A stretch of DNA of 64,000 bases from an uncultured Woeseiaceae bacterium (GTDB lineage Bacteria; Pseudomonadota; Gammaproteobacteria; Steroidobacterales; Woeseiaceae), in NCBI GenBank assembly GCA_947258565.1, contig CAMYJB010000007.1:62001-126000 (forward strand), given 5' to 3'. Under the pieces are notes generated by a model. It worked only from the letters and a program-made list of their open reading frames with translations, was not told the DNA's origin and searched no databases. This document shows positions 22,853 through 32,039 of the stretch, piece after piece (position 1 is the stretch's first letter; each line of letters starts with the position of its first letter). Position numbers and translations under genes: made by a program.

Positions 22853-24567
22853 GCATGAGCCGCCCCATCGTACGGCGTCCCGCTCCCGATCCGCGGATAC
22901 TCTCCGCGCTGCCGGAACTGGACCCGATAACCGCGCGGCTGTTTGCGGCGCGCGGCGTGTCCGATCCCGGGCAGCTGGACTATGCGCTTTCGCGTCTTGC
23001 GCCTGTGAGCCTCCTCGAGAACGTCGACGCCGCGGTCGACCTGTTACTCGCGAATCGCGGATCCAGGATCACGGTAGTCGGAGACTTCGACGTCGACGGC
23101 GCGACGAGTGCCGTGCTGCTGATGCGTTGCCTCGGCGAATTCGGATTTGCGGACGTCGGCTACCTTGTGCCGAACCGCTTCGAATTCGGCTACGGACTCA
23201 CGCCGGAAATCGTCCGTATTGCAGCCGAAAGCTCGCCCGCGCTGCTGGTTACCGTCGACAACGGAATCTCGAGCCTTGCGGGCGTGGATGAGGCCAAGAG
23301 GCTGGGCATGCCGGTGCTGGTGACCGACCACCATCTGCCAGGCGGTGAACTGCCCGATGCGGCCGTGATCGTAAATCCGAATCTTCCCGCAAGCCGCTTC
23401 CCCAGCCGCAACCTGGCCGGCGTCGGCGTGGCGTTCTACCTCATGGCAGCGCTCGGGCGCAGGCTCGAGACAGAGGGCCTGAAGGGCGCTGCCCGGGTGC
23501 CTTCGCGATACCTCGATCTTGTTGCACTCGGCACCGTTGCCGACGTCGTGCCTCTCGATCACAACAACCGGATACTCGTCGACCAGGGCCTGCGGCGCAT
23601 CCGCGCCGGGAAAACGGTACCGGGCATCGAGGCGCTTTTGCGCCAGTCCGGCCGACAGCCCGGGAGGACGACCAGCGCCGACCTCGGCTTCGCAGCCGGC
23701 CCCAGGGTCAACGCCGCCGGACGCCTCGAGGATATCTCGATCGGCATCGAGTGCCTGCTTACGGACGACATGAGCACGGCGCTTCATCACGCGGCGATCC
23801 TGGACCGGATCAATGGCGAGCGCCGCGAAATCGAATCGACCATGCGCGAACAGGCGTTCGCGTACGTGGACAGGATGGACGCCAGTAATCTGCCTGGCTG
23901 CGTCTGCGTCTATGACGAGTCCTGGCACCAGGGCGTGGTCGGTCTGATCGCTGCGCGCGTAAAGGAGCGTTGCCACCGTCCGTCAATTGCATTCGCGCGG
24001 GAATCGGATGCGTTGCTCAAAGGCTCGGCACGCTCGATACAGGGCGTGCACGTGCGCGACCTGCTCGAAGCCGTGCATGCAGCCGATCCCGACGTCATTG
24101 TGAAATTCGGTGGCCACGCGATGGCGGCTGGCCTGACTATCGAGGAGCGTCGATACGACGCGTTCAGGCGACTTGTCTCCGAGCAACTCGAGCGCCTGTA
24201 CCCGTCGGCGGATTTCAGCGGGGCGATCGTCAGTGATGGCGTATTGCCGGACCAGGCTCTGAATCTCGATTTCGCCCGTAAGCTGCGCGAGGCCGGGCCG
24301 TGGGGCGCGGGCTTTCCCGAACCGGTCTGGAGCGGCGATTTCGAGGTGGTCGACCAGCGCACGGTCGGTGAAAAGCACCTCAAGCTGCGCGTCAGGCCGG
24401 CAGACGGTGGCAACGCCGTCGACGCGATCGCATTCAACCAGGCAGGGCCTGCCTATCGCGGCGTCGTACAGCTTGCGTACCGCCTCGACGTCAACGAGTA
24501 CCGCGGTTTCGAATCGGCGCAGCTGATCGTGGAGCAAATCGCGCCCATACAGGTGCACGGCGCATGA
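22849..24567 (+). CDS. recJ: Single-stranded-DNA-specific exonuclease RecJ
   Basis: RecJ (572 residues) degrades single-stranded DNA 5' to 3' in recombination and repair. DHH-family motifs are in order: DFDVDGATS with Asp79/81/83, VTVDNG at about 135-140, TDHH at 159-162, and DLVALGTVADVVPLD. The DHHA1 domain has VKFGGHAMAAGLTI, followed by the OB-like C-terminal domain. Length matches E. coli (577). The GTG start overlaps the upstream gene stop. prfB and lysS follow. Confidence 0.96.
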   Translation: MSMSRPIVRRPAPDPRILSALPELDPITARLFAARGVSDPGQLDYALSRLAPVSLLENVDAAVDLLLANRGSRITVVGDFDVDGATSAVLLMRCLGEFGFADVGYLVPNRFEFGYGLTPEIVRIAAESSPALLVTVDNGISSLAGVDEAKRLGMPVLVTDHHLPGGELPDAAVIVNPNLPASRFPSRNLAGVGVAFYLMAALGRRLETEGLKGAARVPSRYLDLVALGTVADVVPLDHNNRILVDQGLRRIRAGKTVPGIEALLRQSGRQPGRTTSADLGFAAGPRVNAAGRLEDISIGIECLLTDDMSTALHHAAILDRINGERREIESTMREQAFAYVDRMDASNLPGCVCVYDESWHQGVVGLIAARVKERCHRPSIAFARESDALLKGSARSIQGVHVRDLLEAVHAADPDVIVKFGGHAMAAGLTIEERRYDAFRRLVSEQLERLYPSADFSGAIVSDGVLPDQALNLDFARKLREAGPWGAGFPEPVWSGDFEVVDQRTVGEKHLKLRVRPADGGNAVDAIAFNQAGPAYRGVVQLAYRLDVNEYRGFESAQLIVEQIAPIQVHGA

Positions 24568-24615
24568 TAATATCGCGCGTTTTCCGCGCCACGGGGCGCC
24601 CTGGATCGGAGCAAC

Positions 24616-25711
24616 ATGGAAACGAGTCAGATCAGACAGTCGATTGCAGATCTCACTGAACGCGCGGACGCGTTGAGGAGGTATCTTTGACTACGAGCGG
24701 CAGGCGGAGCGTCTGACCGAAGTCCAGCGCGAGCTGGAGCAGCCGGACGTCTGGGAGAAGCCCGAGCGGGCACAAGCGCTCGGCCAGGAGCGGGCGAAAC
24801 TCGAGCAGATCGTCGTCGGGCTCGACGAGATCACAAACGGGCTGCGCGACGCGGACGAACTGCTGGCTCTCGCGATAGACGAAGACGACGCCGCGACCGC
24901 GGCTGAAGTCGAGCGCGACCTGAAGGGATTCCTGACACGCGTCGAGGGACTCGAATTCCGGCGGATGTTCTCGGGTGAGATGGACGCCAATAACGCCTAC
25001 CTCGACATCCAGTCGGGTGCGGGCGGCACCGAGGCGCAGGACTGGGCGGAGATGCTGCTGCGCATGTATCTGCGCTGGGCGGAAGCGCACGAGTTCAAAG
25101 CGGAAGTCATCGAGGCATCGGCCGGAGAGGTCGCGGGTATAAAGAGTGCGACCGTCCACATCGTGGGCGAGTACGCCTACGGCTGGCTCCGGACCGAAAC
25201 GGGCGTGCACCGGCTGGTTCGCAAGTCACCCTTCGACTCGGGAAATCGCCGTCACACCTCCTTTGCATCGGTGTTCGTGTCTCCCGAGGTGGATGATGAC
25301 ATCGATATCGAGGTGGATCCGTCGGATCTGCGCGTTGACGTCTACCGCGCGAGCGGTGCTGGCGGTCAGCACGTCAACCGGACCGAATCCGCAGTGCGTA
25401 TCACGCATCTGCCCACCAACATCGTCGTGCAGTGCCAGAACGATCGTTCGCAGCACAAGAACAAGGCCACTGCCATGAACCAGCTCAAGGCAAAACTCTA
25501 TGAGCTGGAGCTGCAGAAGCGGCGTGCCGAGGCGTCCGCCGTCGAGGAAAGCAAGGCCGACGTCGGCTGGGGCAGCCAGATTCGTTCCTATGTGCTCGAT
25601 CAGAGCCGCATCAAGGATTTGCGCACCGGCGTCGAAACCGGTAACACTCAGGCCGTGCTCGATGGCGGACTGGACAGTTTCATCGAGGCGAGCCTGAAAC
25701 AGGGACTCTGA
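24616..25711 (+). CDS. prfB: Peptide chain release factor 2 (programmed +1 frameshift)
   Basis: RF2 recognises UGA and UAA stop codons. Translation begins at ATG 24616 and reaches an in-frame TGA at 24688 after 24 codons. A +1 shift at CTT-TGA-C puts the ribosome in the downstream frame (24689-25711), giving 364 residues. The stop-codon tripeptide SPF is at 204-206 and the catalytic GGQ at 249-251, both one position from E. coli RF2. A start within the downstream frame would lose the N-terminal domain. lysS follows 5 bases later. Confidence 0.96.
24676..24691 (+). promoter_or_regulatory. Programmed +1 ribosomal frameshift site of prfB
   Basis: AGGAGG (24676-24681), TAT, CTT and TGA-C form the classic RF2 autoregulatory slippery site: an internal Shine-Dalgarno three bases before CTT, then a poorly terminating UGAC. 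Low RF2 favours the shift and hence more RF2; this mechanism is established for the family. Confidence 0.95.
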
Positions 25712-25716
25712 GACAC

Positions 25717-27219
25717 GTGGCTGACGACAGGACACAAGACGAAAACAGGCTGATCGCCGAACGGCGCCAGAAGCTCGACGCGCTGCGTGAGCGTGGCAAT
25801 CCGTTCCCGAACGATTTTCACCGTAATGCGCTCGCGGACGAGCTGCAGCACATGTACGGCGCGCACGATAATGACACGCTCGCTGAGGAACATGTCGAGG
25901 TGGCAGTCGCAGGCCGGATGATGGTGAAACGCGTCATGGGCAAGGCGAGTTTCATCAAGCTCCAGGATCGCTCGGGCCAGATACAGGTTCGCCTCGAACG
26001 CGACCGCCTGCCCGAGGGTGTCTATCAGGATTTCAAGAAATGGGACGTCGGCGACATCCTGGGTGCCCGTGGTTCGCTGTTTCATACCAGGACGGGCGAA
26101 TTGACGGTGATGGCGGATGAGGCACTGCTGCTGGCCAAGTCGCTGCGCCCCCTGCCCGAGAAGTGGGCCGGTCTCACCGATCAGGAGATGCGCTACCGCC
26201 AGCGCTACGTTGACCTGATCATCAACGAGTCGAGCCGCGAGGTCTTCCGCAAGCGTTCGAGAATTATCACGTACATGCGCGGGTTCCTCGAGTCGCTCGA
26301 CTTTCTCGAGGTCGAGACTCCGATGATGCAGGTCACGCCCGGCGGCGCAATCGCGCGGCCGTTCAGGACGCATCACAATGCGCTGGACATGCCTCTTTTT
26401 CTGCGAATTGCACCCGAGCTGAATCTCAAACGGCTCATCGTCGGCGGATTCGAGCGCGTCTACGAGATCAATCGTAACTTCCGCAACGAGGGTGTTTCGA
26501 CGCAGCACAATCCCGAGTTCACCATGATGGAGGCGTACCGGGCGTACGCGGACTTCAACGACTGGATGGATTCCACCGAGGCGATGTTGCACGGCATGGC
26601 GGACGCGGTGAACGGGACGACGATCATCAGCTACCAGGGCGAAGAATACGATTTCGGCAAGCCGTTCCCGCGCCTGACGCTCGAGGAGGCGATTGTGCAG
26701 CACAATCCTGGTTGCGACACGTCGAAAATGCGCGACCGCGACTACCTGGCTGCCTGGTGCGAGAAACTCGGCGCGCCGGTCAAGGACGGCTATGGTGCCG
26801 GCAAGCTGCAGACGGAAATCTTCGACGAAACCTGCGAGGCGAAGCTGCGCGAGCCGACCTTCATCACGCAGTATCCCGCCGAGGTATCGCCGCTGGCGCG
26901 CAAGAACGACGACGATCCTTTCGTTACGGATCGATTCGAGCTGTTCATCGCCGGCCGCGAGATCGCGAACGGTTTCTCGGAGTTGAACGATCCCGAGGAC
27001 CAGGCCGAGCGGTTTCGTGCCCAGGCCGCAAATCGCGATGCCGGTGACCACGAGGCGATGGCGTTCGACCACGATTACATTCGGGCGCTCGAGTACGGCA
27101 TGCCGCCGACGGCCGGCATCGGTGTCGGCATCGACCGGCTGGTCATGCTGTTTACGGATTCGCCCTCGATTCGCGACGTGCTGCTGTTCCCGCACTTGCG
27201 CCCGGAAGTCTTCGAATAA
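25717..27219 (+). CDS. lysS: Lysyl-tRNA synthetase (class II)
   Basis: LysRS (500 residues) charges tRNA-Lys. An N-terminal OB-fold anticodon-binding domain (about 60-150, [19 protein letters not shown]) precedes the class II catalytic core: motif 1 [17 protein letters not shown], motif 2 [20 protein letters not shown], motif 3 [20 protein letters not shown]. The start is GTG at 25717, five bases after prfB. The recJ-prfB-lysS cluster is common in proteobacteria. A hairpin repeat begins 22 bases after the stop. Confidence 0.97.
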   Translation: MADDRTQDENRLIAERRQKLDALRERGNPFPNDFHRNALADELQHMYGAHDNDTLAEEHVEVAVAGRMMVKRVMGKASFIKLQDRSGQIQVRLERDRLPEGVYQDFKKWDVGDILGARGSLFHTRTGELTVMADEALLLAKSLRPLPEKWAGLTDQEMRYRQRYVDLIINESSREVFRKRSRIITYMRGFLESLDFLEVETPMMQVTPGGAIARPFRTHHNALDMPLFLRIAPELNLKRLIVGGFERVYEINRNFRNEGVSTQHNPEFTMMEAYRAYADFNDWMDSTEAMLHGMADAVNGTTIISYQGEEYDFGKPFPRLTLEEAIVQHNPGCDTSKMRDRDYLAAWCEKLGAPVKDGYGAGKLQTEIFDETCEAKLREPTFITQYPAEVSPLARKNDDDPFVTDRFELFIAGREIANGFSELNDPEDQAERFRAQAANRDAGDHEAMAFDHDYIRALEYGMPPTAGIGVGIDRLVMLFTDSPSIRDVLLFPHLRPEVFE

Positions 27220-27241
27220 TCTTTCCTGGTGTGCCGATCAC

Positions 27242-27320
27242 AGGCGCACCGGGTCATTTCTCTCCCTCATGGCTCGCTTCGCTGTGCTTTACTTCGGTCG
27301 AGAAACGCCCCGGTGCGCCT
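27242..27320 (+). repeat. Dispersed hairpin repeat, copy B
   Basis: A 79-base imperfect palindrome between lysS and the convergent small gene. Arms AGGCGCACCGGG and CCCCGGTGCGCCT pair almost perfectly, and TTTCTC pairs with GAGAAA where copy A has TTTGTC/GACAAA, a compensatory pair of changes. The core TCATGGCTCGC...GCTTTACTTCGGTCGAG is shared with the other copies but lacks the inner GCGCGGCT insertion. Confidence 0.85.
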
Positions 27321-27385
27321 GATCGTCGTGCTCAGGGTCCACCGAACCGGGATTCGTGCCCCGAGATAGGGTCGTGCTGCAGGCG

Positions 27386-27595
27386 TTAGCCGAAGACGAG
27401 GGTGCCGATCCCGAACAGCATGGCCCAGATGGCGAGGCTGAAGATCAGGCCGCTGCGCAGACCGCGGATGACATCCCCTTCCGGCTCGTCGGAAGACTCG
27501 GGGATAACAACCCTGTCCGGTGCCGCAGTCTCGCCTCCGGCAGCAAACGCGCTGTGTTCCCCGCGACCGGGTCCGTCTGCCCGGAAGTTGTCCAT
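27386..27595 (-). CDS. Small single-span membrane protein, unknown
   Basis: A 69-residue protein with a hydrophilic, acidic N-terminal half and one C-terminal membrane helix (about 49-68, GLIFSLAIWAMLFGIGTLVFG). I do not recognise a family. Support for it being real: GGGGA seven bases before the ATG, a good promoter (27659-27688) about 65 bases upstream, and its own noncoding surroundings. It converges on lysS with a hairpin repeat between. Its topology suggests a tail-anchored or N-in protein, by inference only. Confidence 0.6.
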   Translation of the reverse strand: MDNFRADGPGRGEHSAFAAGGETAAPDRVVIPESSDEPEGDVIRGLRSGLIFSLAIWAMLFGIGTLVFG

Positions 27596-27658
27596 AGAGT
27601 GTCCCCACTATTGCGAGCTGACCTGAGCAATGAGGTGCAGCTACTTATTTTTTCAGGC

Positions 27659-27688
27659 ATTTTAGCCACGCTCGGGGATCAAAATCAA
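27659..27688 (-). promoter_or_regulatory. Candidate sigma-70 promoter for the small membrane protein
   Basis: On the minus strand TTGATT (27688-27683) and TAAAAT (27664-27659) are 18 bases apart, in the 162-base gap between ygfZ and the small gene. Both hexamers match the consensus well. The ygfZ stop lies upstream on the same strand. Confidence 0.55.
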
Positions 27689-27757
27689 GTTATGTTAAAA
27701 GAACCGCCGCTCAGGCAGGAGTGTCACAGCGATTTCGATCCGCTGATCGTTGCCGGA

Positions 27758-28441
27758 CTACCGGTAGTCGAGCGGGATATGGCGGAGCTCCACAGCGTTG
27801 ACCGAGAGCGGGCTTTCAGCCTTCTCCGACGGTATGACGGCGAGCAGGTCGGTGCCGATCGCGTTCAGCACCTCGCCGACGTCGCGCTCGCCGTCGGAGA
27901 CCTTGTCACCGGCTGATAGCGGCTGCGCGGATTCGAACCGGTGCGTGCGGCGCCTCGTTGCACCCCGGTAGTGGGTTCGTGCGACGATTTCCTGTCCGGG
28001 GTAGCAGCCCTTGTCGAAGCTGACGGCGCGCAGCAGATCCAGATTCAGCATGTGCGGCGTGAATTCCTCGGACTGCGCCCGCCAGACTTCCGGCCGGCCT
28101 GCCCGCAGGTTGTCGAGCAGCCAGTCTTCCGTTGCGCCCGATATGCCCAGGTCATCGGCCGTTGCGGGCGCGGATCGCAGATCGACTTTCGATCGAAAAC
28201 GAAACATCGTGAGGCGCTCGCGCACAGATTCCGTGAGCTCCGCCGGCAGCACCAGCTGGTAACCCGAATCGGCTTGCCGAACGCGCATGATGCAGATCAC
28301 GCGGCCCTTGGGGTTGCACCACGCGGACAGGAGTCGCGCCCGATCCTCCAGCAACCGCAGGTCGTTGGACAGCTGTGCCTGCAGGAAATCGAAGGCCTCG
28401 GCGCCGGAGGCAAGGATGCTCGAATAGGGGAATGTAGCCAT
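27758..28441 (-). CDS. ygfZ: Folate-binding Fe-S assembly protein YgfZ
   Basis: YgfZ/CAF17 (227 residues from the ATG at 28441; a longer open frame upstream is noncoding) is a tetrahydrofolate-binding protein that supports iron-sulfur cluster enzymes. The family signature KGCYPGQEIVARTHYRG is at about residues 143-159, with the conserved Cys and Gln-Glu. It is shorter than the E. coli protein (326). It is divergent from the succinate dehydrogenase operon whose SdhB carries three Fe-S clusters. In E. coli ygfZ is likewise next to sdhE-ygfX, so the association is conserved. Confidence 0.93.
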   Translation of the reverse strand: MATFPYSSILASGAEAFDFLQAQLSNDLRLLEDRARLLSAWCNPKGRVICIMRVRQADSGYQLVLPAELTESVRERLTMFRFRSKVDLRSAPATADDLGISGATEDWLLDNLRAGRPEVWRAQSEEFTPHMLNLDLLRAVSFDKGCYPGQEIVARTHYRGATRRRTHRFESAQPLSAGDKVSDGERDVGEVLNAIGTDLLAVIPSEKAESPLSVNAVELRHIPLDYR

Positions 28442-28465
28442 AGCCGACCGATTGTAACGACTTGT

Positions 28466-28478
28466 ATGTAATTTACAT
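28466..28478. promoter_or_regulatory. Palindrome in the ygfZ/sdh divergent promoter region
   Basis: ATGTAATTTACAT, a perfect 6-bp inverted repeat around one base, lies in the 77-base gap between ygfZ and the SDHAF4-like gene. It could be an operator for either direction. No regulator can be assigned. Confidence 0.4.
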
Positions 28479-28518
28479 CGGCTTACGCAGGTGCGGGATT
28501 GTCTGGCATACTTCGTCC

Positions 28519-28692
28519 ATGAAAACGACCGACCATTCTGCCAACGACGAAGTGCCCGCGTCTGAGACCGAGGAAACCGCCGACAAACAGAACACTCCCG
28601 AGGCCCGGCCAAAGGAGATCGGTGGTCGCGAAGGCCCGGATCCGACGCGTTACGGCGACTGGGAGAAGGGCGGTCGTTGCATCGATTTCTGA
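28519..28692 (+). CDS. DUF1674 / SDHAF4-like succinate dehydrogenase assembly factor
   Basis: A 57-residue protein from the ATG at 28519; the open frame reaches back to TTG 28462 without homology. The disordered, charged N-terminal half is followed by GGREGPDPTRYGDWEKGGRC with a final IDF, the DUF1674/SDHAF4 signature. In mitochondria Sdh8/SDHAF4 binds flavinated SdhA before SdhB joins; the bacterial role is inferred. The gene is first in the sdhCDAB-sdhE operon, 19 bases before sdhC, which strongly supports that function. Confidence 0.85.
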   Translation: MKTTDHSANDEVPASETEETADKQNTPEARPKEIGGREGPDPTRYGDWEKGGRCIDF

Positions 28693-28711
28693 ATAACAAG
28701 AAGCTACGAGA

Positions 28712-29089
28712 ATGAGTAACTCCGGCAGACCCCTGTCGCCGCACCTGTCGATCTATCGCTGGCCGATCACCATGGTGCTCTCTATTCTGCACCGCGCGAC
28801 CGGCATCGCAATGTCCATCGGCCTCGTCGTACTGGCCGCATGGCTCATGCAGGCTGCCGCAGGGCCCGAAGCCTACCTGAGATTCACGGCGACCATGTCT
28901 ACCCGCGTCGGCCAGCTGTTCCTGGTGGCGTGGAGTTTCGCATTCTTCTTTCACGCCGCGAACGGCGTTCGGCACCTCGCGTGGGATACCGGGCGGGGCT
29001 TCGACAAGCGACACGCCGATCGATCGGCATGGCTCGTGGTCGGGTTTGCGGCACTTGCCACAGCGGTATTCTGGTGGGTGGCGACATGA
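28712..29089 (+). CDS. sdhC: Succinate dehydrogenase cytochrome b556 subunit SdhC
   Basis: SdhC (125 residues) is one of the two membrane anchors binding heme b and ubiquinone in complex [14 protein letters not shown] is the typical start; SILHRATG has the Ser and Arg of the quinone site, and [16 protein letters not shown] carries the heme-ligand His. Three membrane helices are visible at about 22-48, 62-85 and 104-124. It overlaps sdhD by four bases (ATGA). Confidence 0.96.
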   Translation: MSNSGRPLSPHLSIYRWPITMVLSILHRATGIAMSIGLVVLAAWLMQAAAGPEAYLRFTATMSTRVGQLFLVAWSFAFFFHAANGVRHLAWDTGRGFDKRHADRSAWLVVGFAALATAVFWWVAT

Positions 29090-29466
29090 GCCTCAGGAGC
29101 CCGCTGGGCCGGGTGCTCGGGCTGGGAAGCGCGAAAGAGGGAACCGATCACTGGTGGGGACAACGTGTGTCCGCCGTCGCGCTGATCATTCTCGGCAGCT
29201 GGTTCGTCTACTCATTGCTGCGCCTGGACAGCCTGACTTACCTGGACGTCATTCGCTTCATCGGCGTGCCGCTAAACGCGGTCTTGCTGTCGCTGCTGTC
29301 GATGACGCTCGCCTATCATTCTTACCTGGGTGTGCAGGTCGTCATCGAAGATTACGTGCATGCGCCGGGCACCAAAGTCGTATCGCTGTTGCTGTCGCGA
29401 TTCGCGCATGTCTTTGTCGCGATCGCAGCCGTATACGCGATCCTCGTTATCGGAATCGGCTCATGA
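29086..29466 (+). CDS. sdhD: Succinate dehydrogenase membrane anchor SdhD
   Basis: SdhD (126 residues from ATG 29086) is the second membrane anchor of complex II. Three hydrophobic helices (about 28-46, 54-80, 100-124) and the conserved [17 protein letters not shown] segment, with heme-region His and the Asp-Tyr pair of the quinone pocket, identify it. An earlier start in the same frame lies inside sdhC and is rejected. It overlaps sdhA by four bases. Confidence 0.94.
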   Translation: MSLRSPLGRVLGLGSAKEGTDHWWGQRVSAVALIILGSWFVYSLLRLDSLTYLDVIRFIGVPLNAVLLSLLSMTLAYHSYLGVQVVIEDYVHAPGTKVVSLLLSRFAHVFVAIAAVYAILVIGIGS

Positions 29467-31247
29467 GCGATTACGAATTCATCGACCACAGTTACGACGT
29501 CGTGGTTATTGGCGCTGGCGGCGCGGGCCTGCGGGCTACGTTCGGACTGGCCCAGGCAGGCTTCGACACGGCCTGTATAACCAAGGTGTTTCCCACACGC
29601 AGTCATACCGTTGCGGCACAGGGCGGCATCAGCGCCGCACTCGGCAACATGGGCGAGGACGACTGGCGCTGGCACATGTACGACACGATCAAGGGATCCG
29701 ACTGGCTCGGCGACCAGGATGCTATCGAGTACATGTGCAAGGAAGCGCCCGACGCCGTCATCGAGCTCGAGCACTACGGCGTGCCGTTTTCACGCACCGA
29801 AGACGGCCGCATCTACCAGCGACCCTTCGGCGGCATGACCACGCATTTCGGTGAGGGTACGGCACAGCGGACGTGCGCGGCGGCCGATCGCACCGGCCAT
29901 GCGATGCTGCACACGCTCTACCAGCAATCGCTCAAGCATGATGCCGAGTTTTACATCGAGTACTTTGCGGTCGACCTGATCATGGAGGACGGCGCCTGCC
30001 GCGGCGTCGTCGCGATCGACCTTGCGACCGGGCGGCTGCACCGCTTCCGCTCCCACCAGGTGATTCTCGCGACCGGCGGCTACGGTCGCACGTATTTCTC
30101 CTGCACGTCTGCGCACACCTGCACGGGCGACGGCAATGCAATGATCCTGCGCGCCGGGCTGCCGCTGCAGGATATGGAGTTCGTGCAGTTTCACCCGACC
30201 GGCATCTACGGCGCCGGCTGCCTCATCACCGAGGGCGTGCGCGGGGAAGGCGGCTATCTCACCAATTCCGATGGCGAGCGCTTCATGGAGCGCTATGCGC
30301 CCAACGCGAAAGATCTTGCGTCGCGCGACGTGGTCAGTCGCTCGATGACCATCGAGATCCGCGAGGGCAGGGGCGTCGGCAAAGAGGCGGATCACATTCA
30401 TCTGCACCTCGAGCATCTGGGCGCCGAGGTCATCGAGGAGCGACTGCCGGGCATCGCTGAAACCGCGAAGATTTTTGCGGGCGTCGACGTGACGAAGGAG
30501 CCGATCCCGGTCCTGCCGACCGTGCATTACAACATGGGCGGAATCCCGGCGATTTACTCCGGCGAGGTCGTGACGCTCAAAGACGGTAAACCCGAATCTG
30601 TCGTTCCCGGAATCATGGCCGCCGGCGAGGCGGCGTGCGTTTCAGTCCATGGCGCGAATCGGCTCGGATCGAATTCCCTGCTCGATCTCGTCGTTTTCGG
30701 CCGCGCCGCTGCGCAACACTGCGCGGAAACGATGCAGCCGGGTGCGCGACACAAGCCGCTGGCTGCGGACGCTGGCCAGAACAGCGTGGAGCGCATCGAC
30801 CGGCTGCGCAATGCCAACGGCAGCCGCTCGACCGCGGAAATCCGCCTGGAAATGCAGCGCATCATGCAAAACCATGCGGCGGTATTCCGCACGGGCGAGA
30901 CCCTCGATGAAGGCGTCGAGAAGCTCAGGGACACCTTTGCCTCGTTCGCCGACGTGCAGGTCTCCGACCGTTCCCTGGTATGGAATACGGATCTGATCGA
31001 GACCATGGAACTGGAAAACCTGCTGCTGAATGCGGTCGCAACGATCGAGTCGGCCGCTAATCGTCTCGAGAGCCGCGGTGCGCATGCGCGCGAGGACTAT
31101 CCCGATCGCGACGACGAAAACTGGATGAAACATACATTCGCATGGGTTGATGAAGAGGGCGCCGTCCGTTTCGAGTATCGGCCGGTACACCAGGAAACCC
31201 TGACCGACGAAGTCGAGGCCGTGCCGCCCAAGGCACGGGTCTACTAG
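29463..31247 (+). CDS. sdhA: Succinate dehydrogenase flavoprotein subunit SdhA
   Basis: SdhA (594 residues) oxidises succinate to fumarate through covalently bound FAD. The dinucleotide-binding motif [12 protein letters not shown] is near residue 14, the FAD-attachment His48 in [11 protein letters not shown], and the active-site regions [11 protein letters not shown] and GGIPAIYSG follow. The C-terminal domain has the MEDNNL-type [12 protein letters not shown]. The ATG at 29463 overlaps the sdhD stop. The N-terminal extension of the open frame (from 29046) is out-of-phase with sdhD and not used. Confidence 0.97.
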   Translation: MSDYEFIDHSYDVVVIGAGGAGLRATFGLAQAGFDTACITKVFPTRSHTVAAQGGISAALGNMGEDDWRWHMYDTIKGSDWLGDQDAIEYMCKEAPDAVIELEHYGVPFSRTEDGRIYQRPFGGMTTHFGEGTAQRTCAAADRTGHAMLHTLYQQSLKHDAEFYIEYFAVDLIMEDGACRGVVAIDLATGRLHRFRSHQVILATGGYGRTYFSCTSAHTCTGDGNAMILRAGLPLQDMEFVQFHPTGIYGAGCLITEGVRGEGGYLTNSDGERFMERYAPNAKDLASRDVVSRSMTIEIREGRGVGKEADHIHLHLEHLGAEVIEERLPGIAETAKIFAGVDVTKEPIPVLPTVHYNMGGIPAIYSGEVVTLKDGKPESVVPGIMAAGEAACVSVHGANRLGSNSLLDLVVFGRAAAQHCAETMQPGARHKPLAADAGQNSVERIDRLRNANGSRSTAEIRLEMQRIMQNHAAVFRTGETLDEGVEKLRDTFASFADVQVSDRSLVWNTDLIETMELENLLLNAVATIESAANRLESRGAHAREDYPDRDDENWMKHTFAWVDEEGAVRFEYRPVHQETLTDEVEAVPPKARVY

Positions 31248-31256
31248 GAGATCCCC

Positions 31257-32039
31257 TTGGCCGAGTTCAGACTGCCGCCCAATTCGAGAATCAAGAAAGG
31301 CAAGCACTTTGCGGCGCCGGCAGGTGCCGGCACTATCAAGCGCTTCGCCGTGTATCGCTACGATCCCGACAGCGGCCAGAACCCGCGCATCGATACTTAC
31401 GAGGTCGATGTCGATAGTTGCGGTCCCATGGTGCTGGACGCGCTGATAAAAATAAAAAACGAGATCGATCCGACGTTGACGTTCCGGCGGTCCTGTCGCG
31501 AGGGCATCTGTGGCTCCTGCGCCATGAATATCGACGGCGGCAACACGCTGGCGTGTACGCGCGCGATCGATGTCGTGAAGGGCGACGTGAGGATCTATCC
31601 TCTGCCGCATATGCCGGTCGTGAAGGACCTGGTTCCGGACCTCACCAACTTCTATGCACAGTACGCCTCGATCAAACCCTGGCTGCAGGCCCGCACGCCA
31701 CCGCCCCCGGATCGCGAGCGGCTGCAAAGCAAGGAAGACCAGGAACTCATCAACGAGCCTGCGGCCTGCATACTGTGCGCGTGCTGCTCGACGAGTTGCC
31801 CGAGTTACTGGTGGAACAGCGATCGTTATCTGGGCCCCGCCGCGCTGCTGGCGGCATACCGGTGGCTCGTCGACAGCCGGGACGAGGCGACCGGCGAGCG
31901 CCTCGATCAGCTGGAGGATCCGTTCCGCCTTTATCGGTGCCACACGATCATGAACTGCACTCAGGCCTGCCCGAAGGAACTGAATCCGGCAAAAGCCATC
32001 GCCGAGACCAAGAAAATGCTCGCGGAGCGGCGGCATTAA
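31257..32039 (+). CDS. sdhB: Succinate dehydrogenase iron-sulfur subunit SdhB
   Basis: SdhB (260 residues) passes electrons from FAD to quinone through three clusters. The [2Fe-2S] ligands are Cys80, 85, 88 and 100 (CREGICGSC); the [4Fe-4S]/[3Fe-4S] ligands are in [11 protein letters not shown] (171-181) and [17 protein letters not shown] (228-238). The start is TTG at 31257, preceded by AGGAG. Its TAA stop (32037-32039) lies inside the proposed ATT start region of sdhE. Confidence 0.97.
   Translation: MAEFRLPPNSRIKKGKHFAAPAGAGTIKRFAVYRYDPDSGQNPRIDTYEVDVDSCGPMVLDALIKIKNEIDPTLTFRRSCREGICGSCAMNIDGGNTLACTRAIDVVKGDVRIYPLPHMPVVKDLVPDLTNFYAQYASIKPWLQARTPPPPDRERLQSKEDQELINEPAACILCACCSTSCPSYWWNSDRYLGPAALLAAYRWLVDSRDEATGERLDQLEDPFRLYRCHTIMNCTQACPKELNPAKAIAETKKMLAERRH

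Noticed and set aside
24965-25711. prfB as a 248-residue truncated gene or pseudogene
   Set aside because: The in-frame TGA at 24688 is the programmed frameshift site, so the gene is intact.
25648-27195. 515-codon open frame antisense to lysS
   Set aside because: Same effect of codon bias; no ribosome-binding site or family motif, and it covers a complete lysS.
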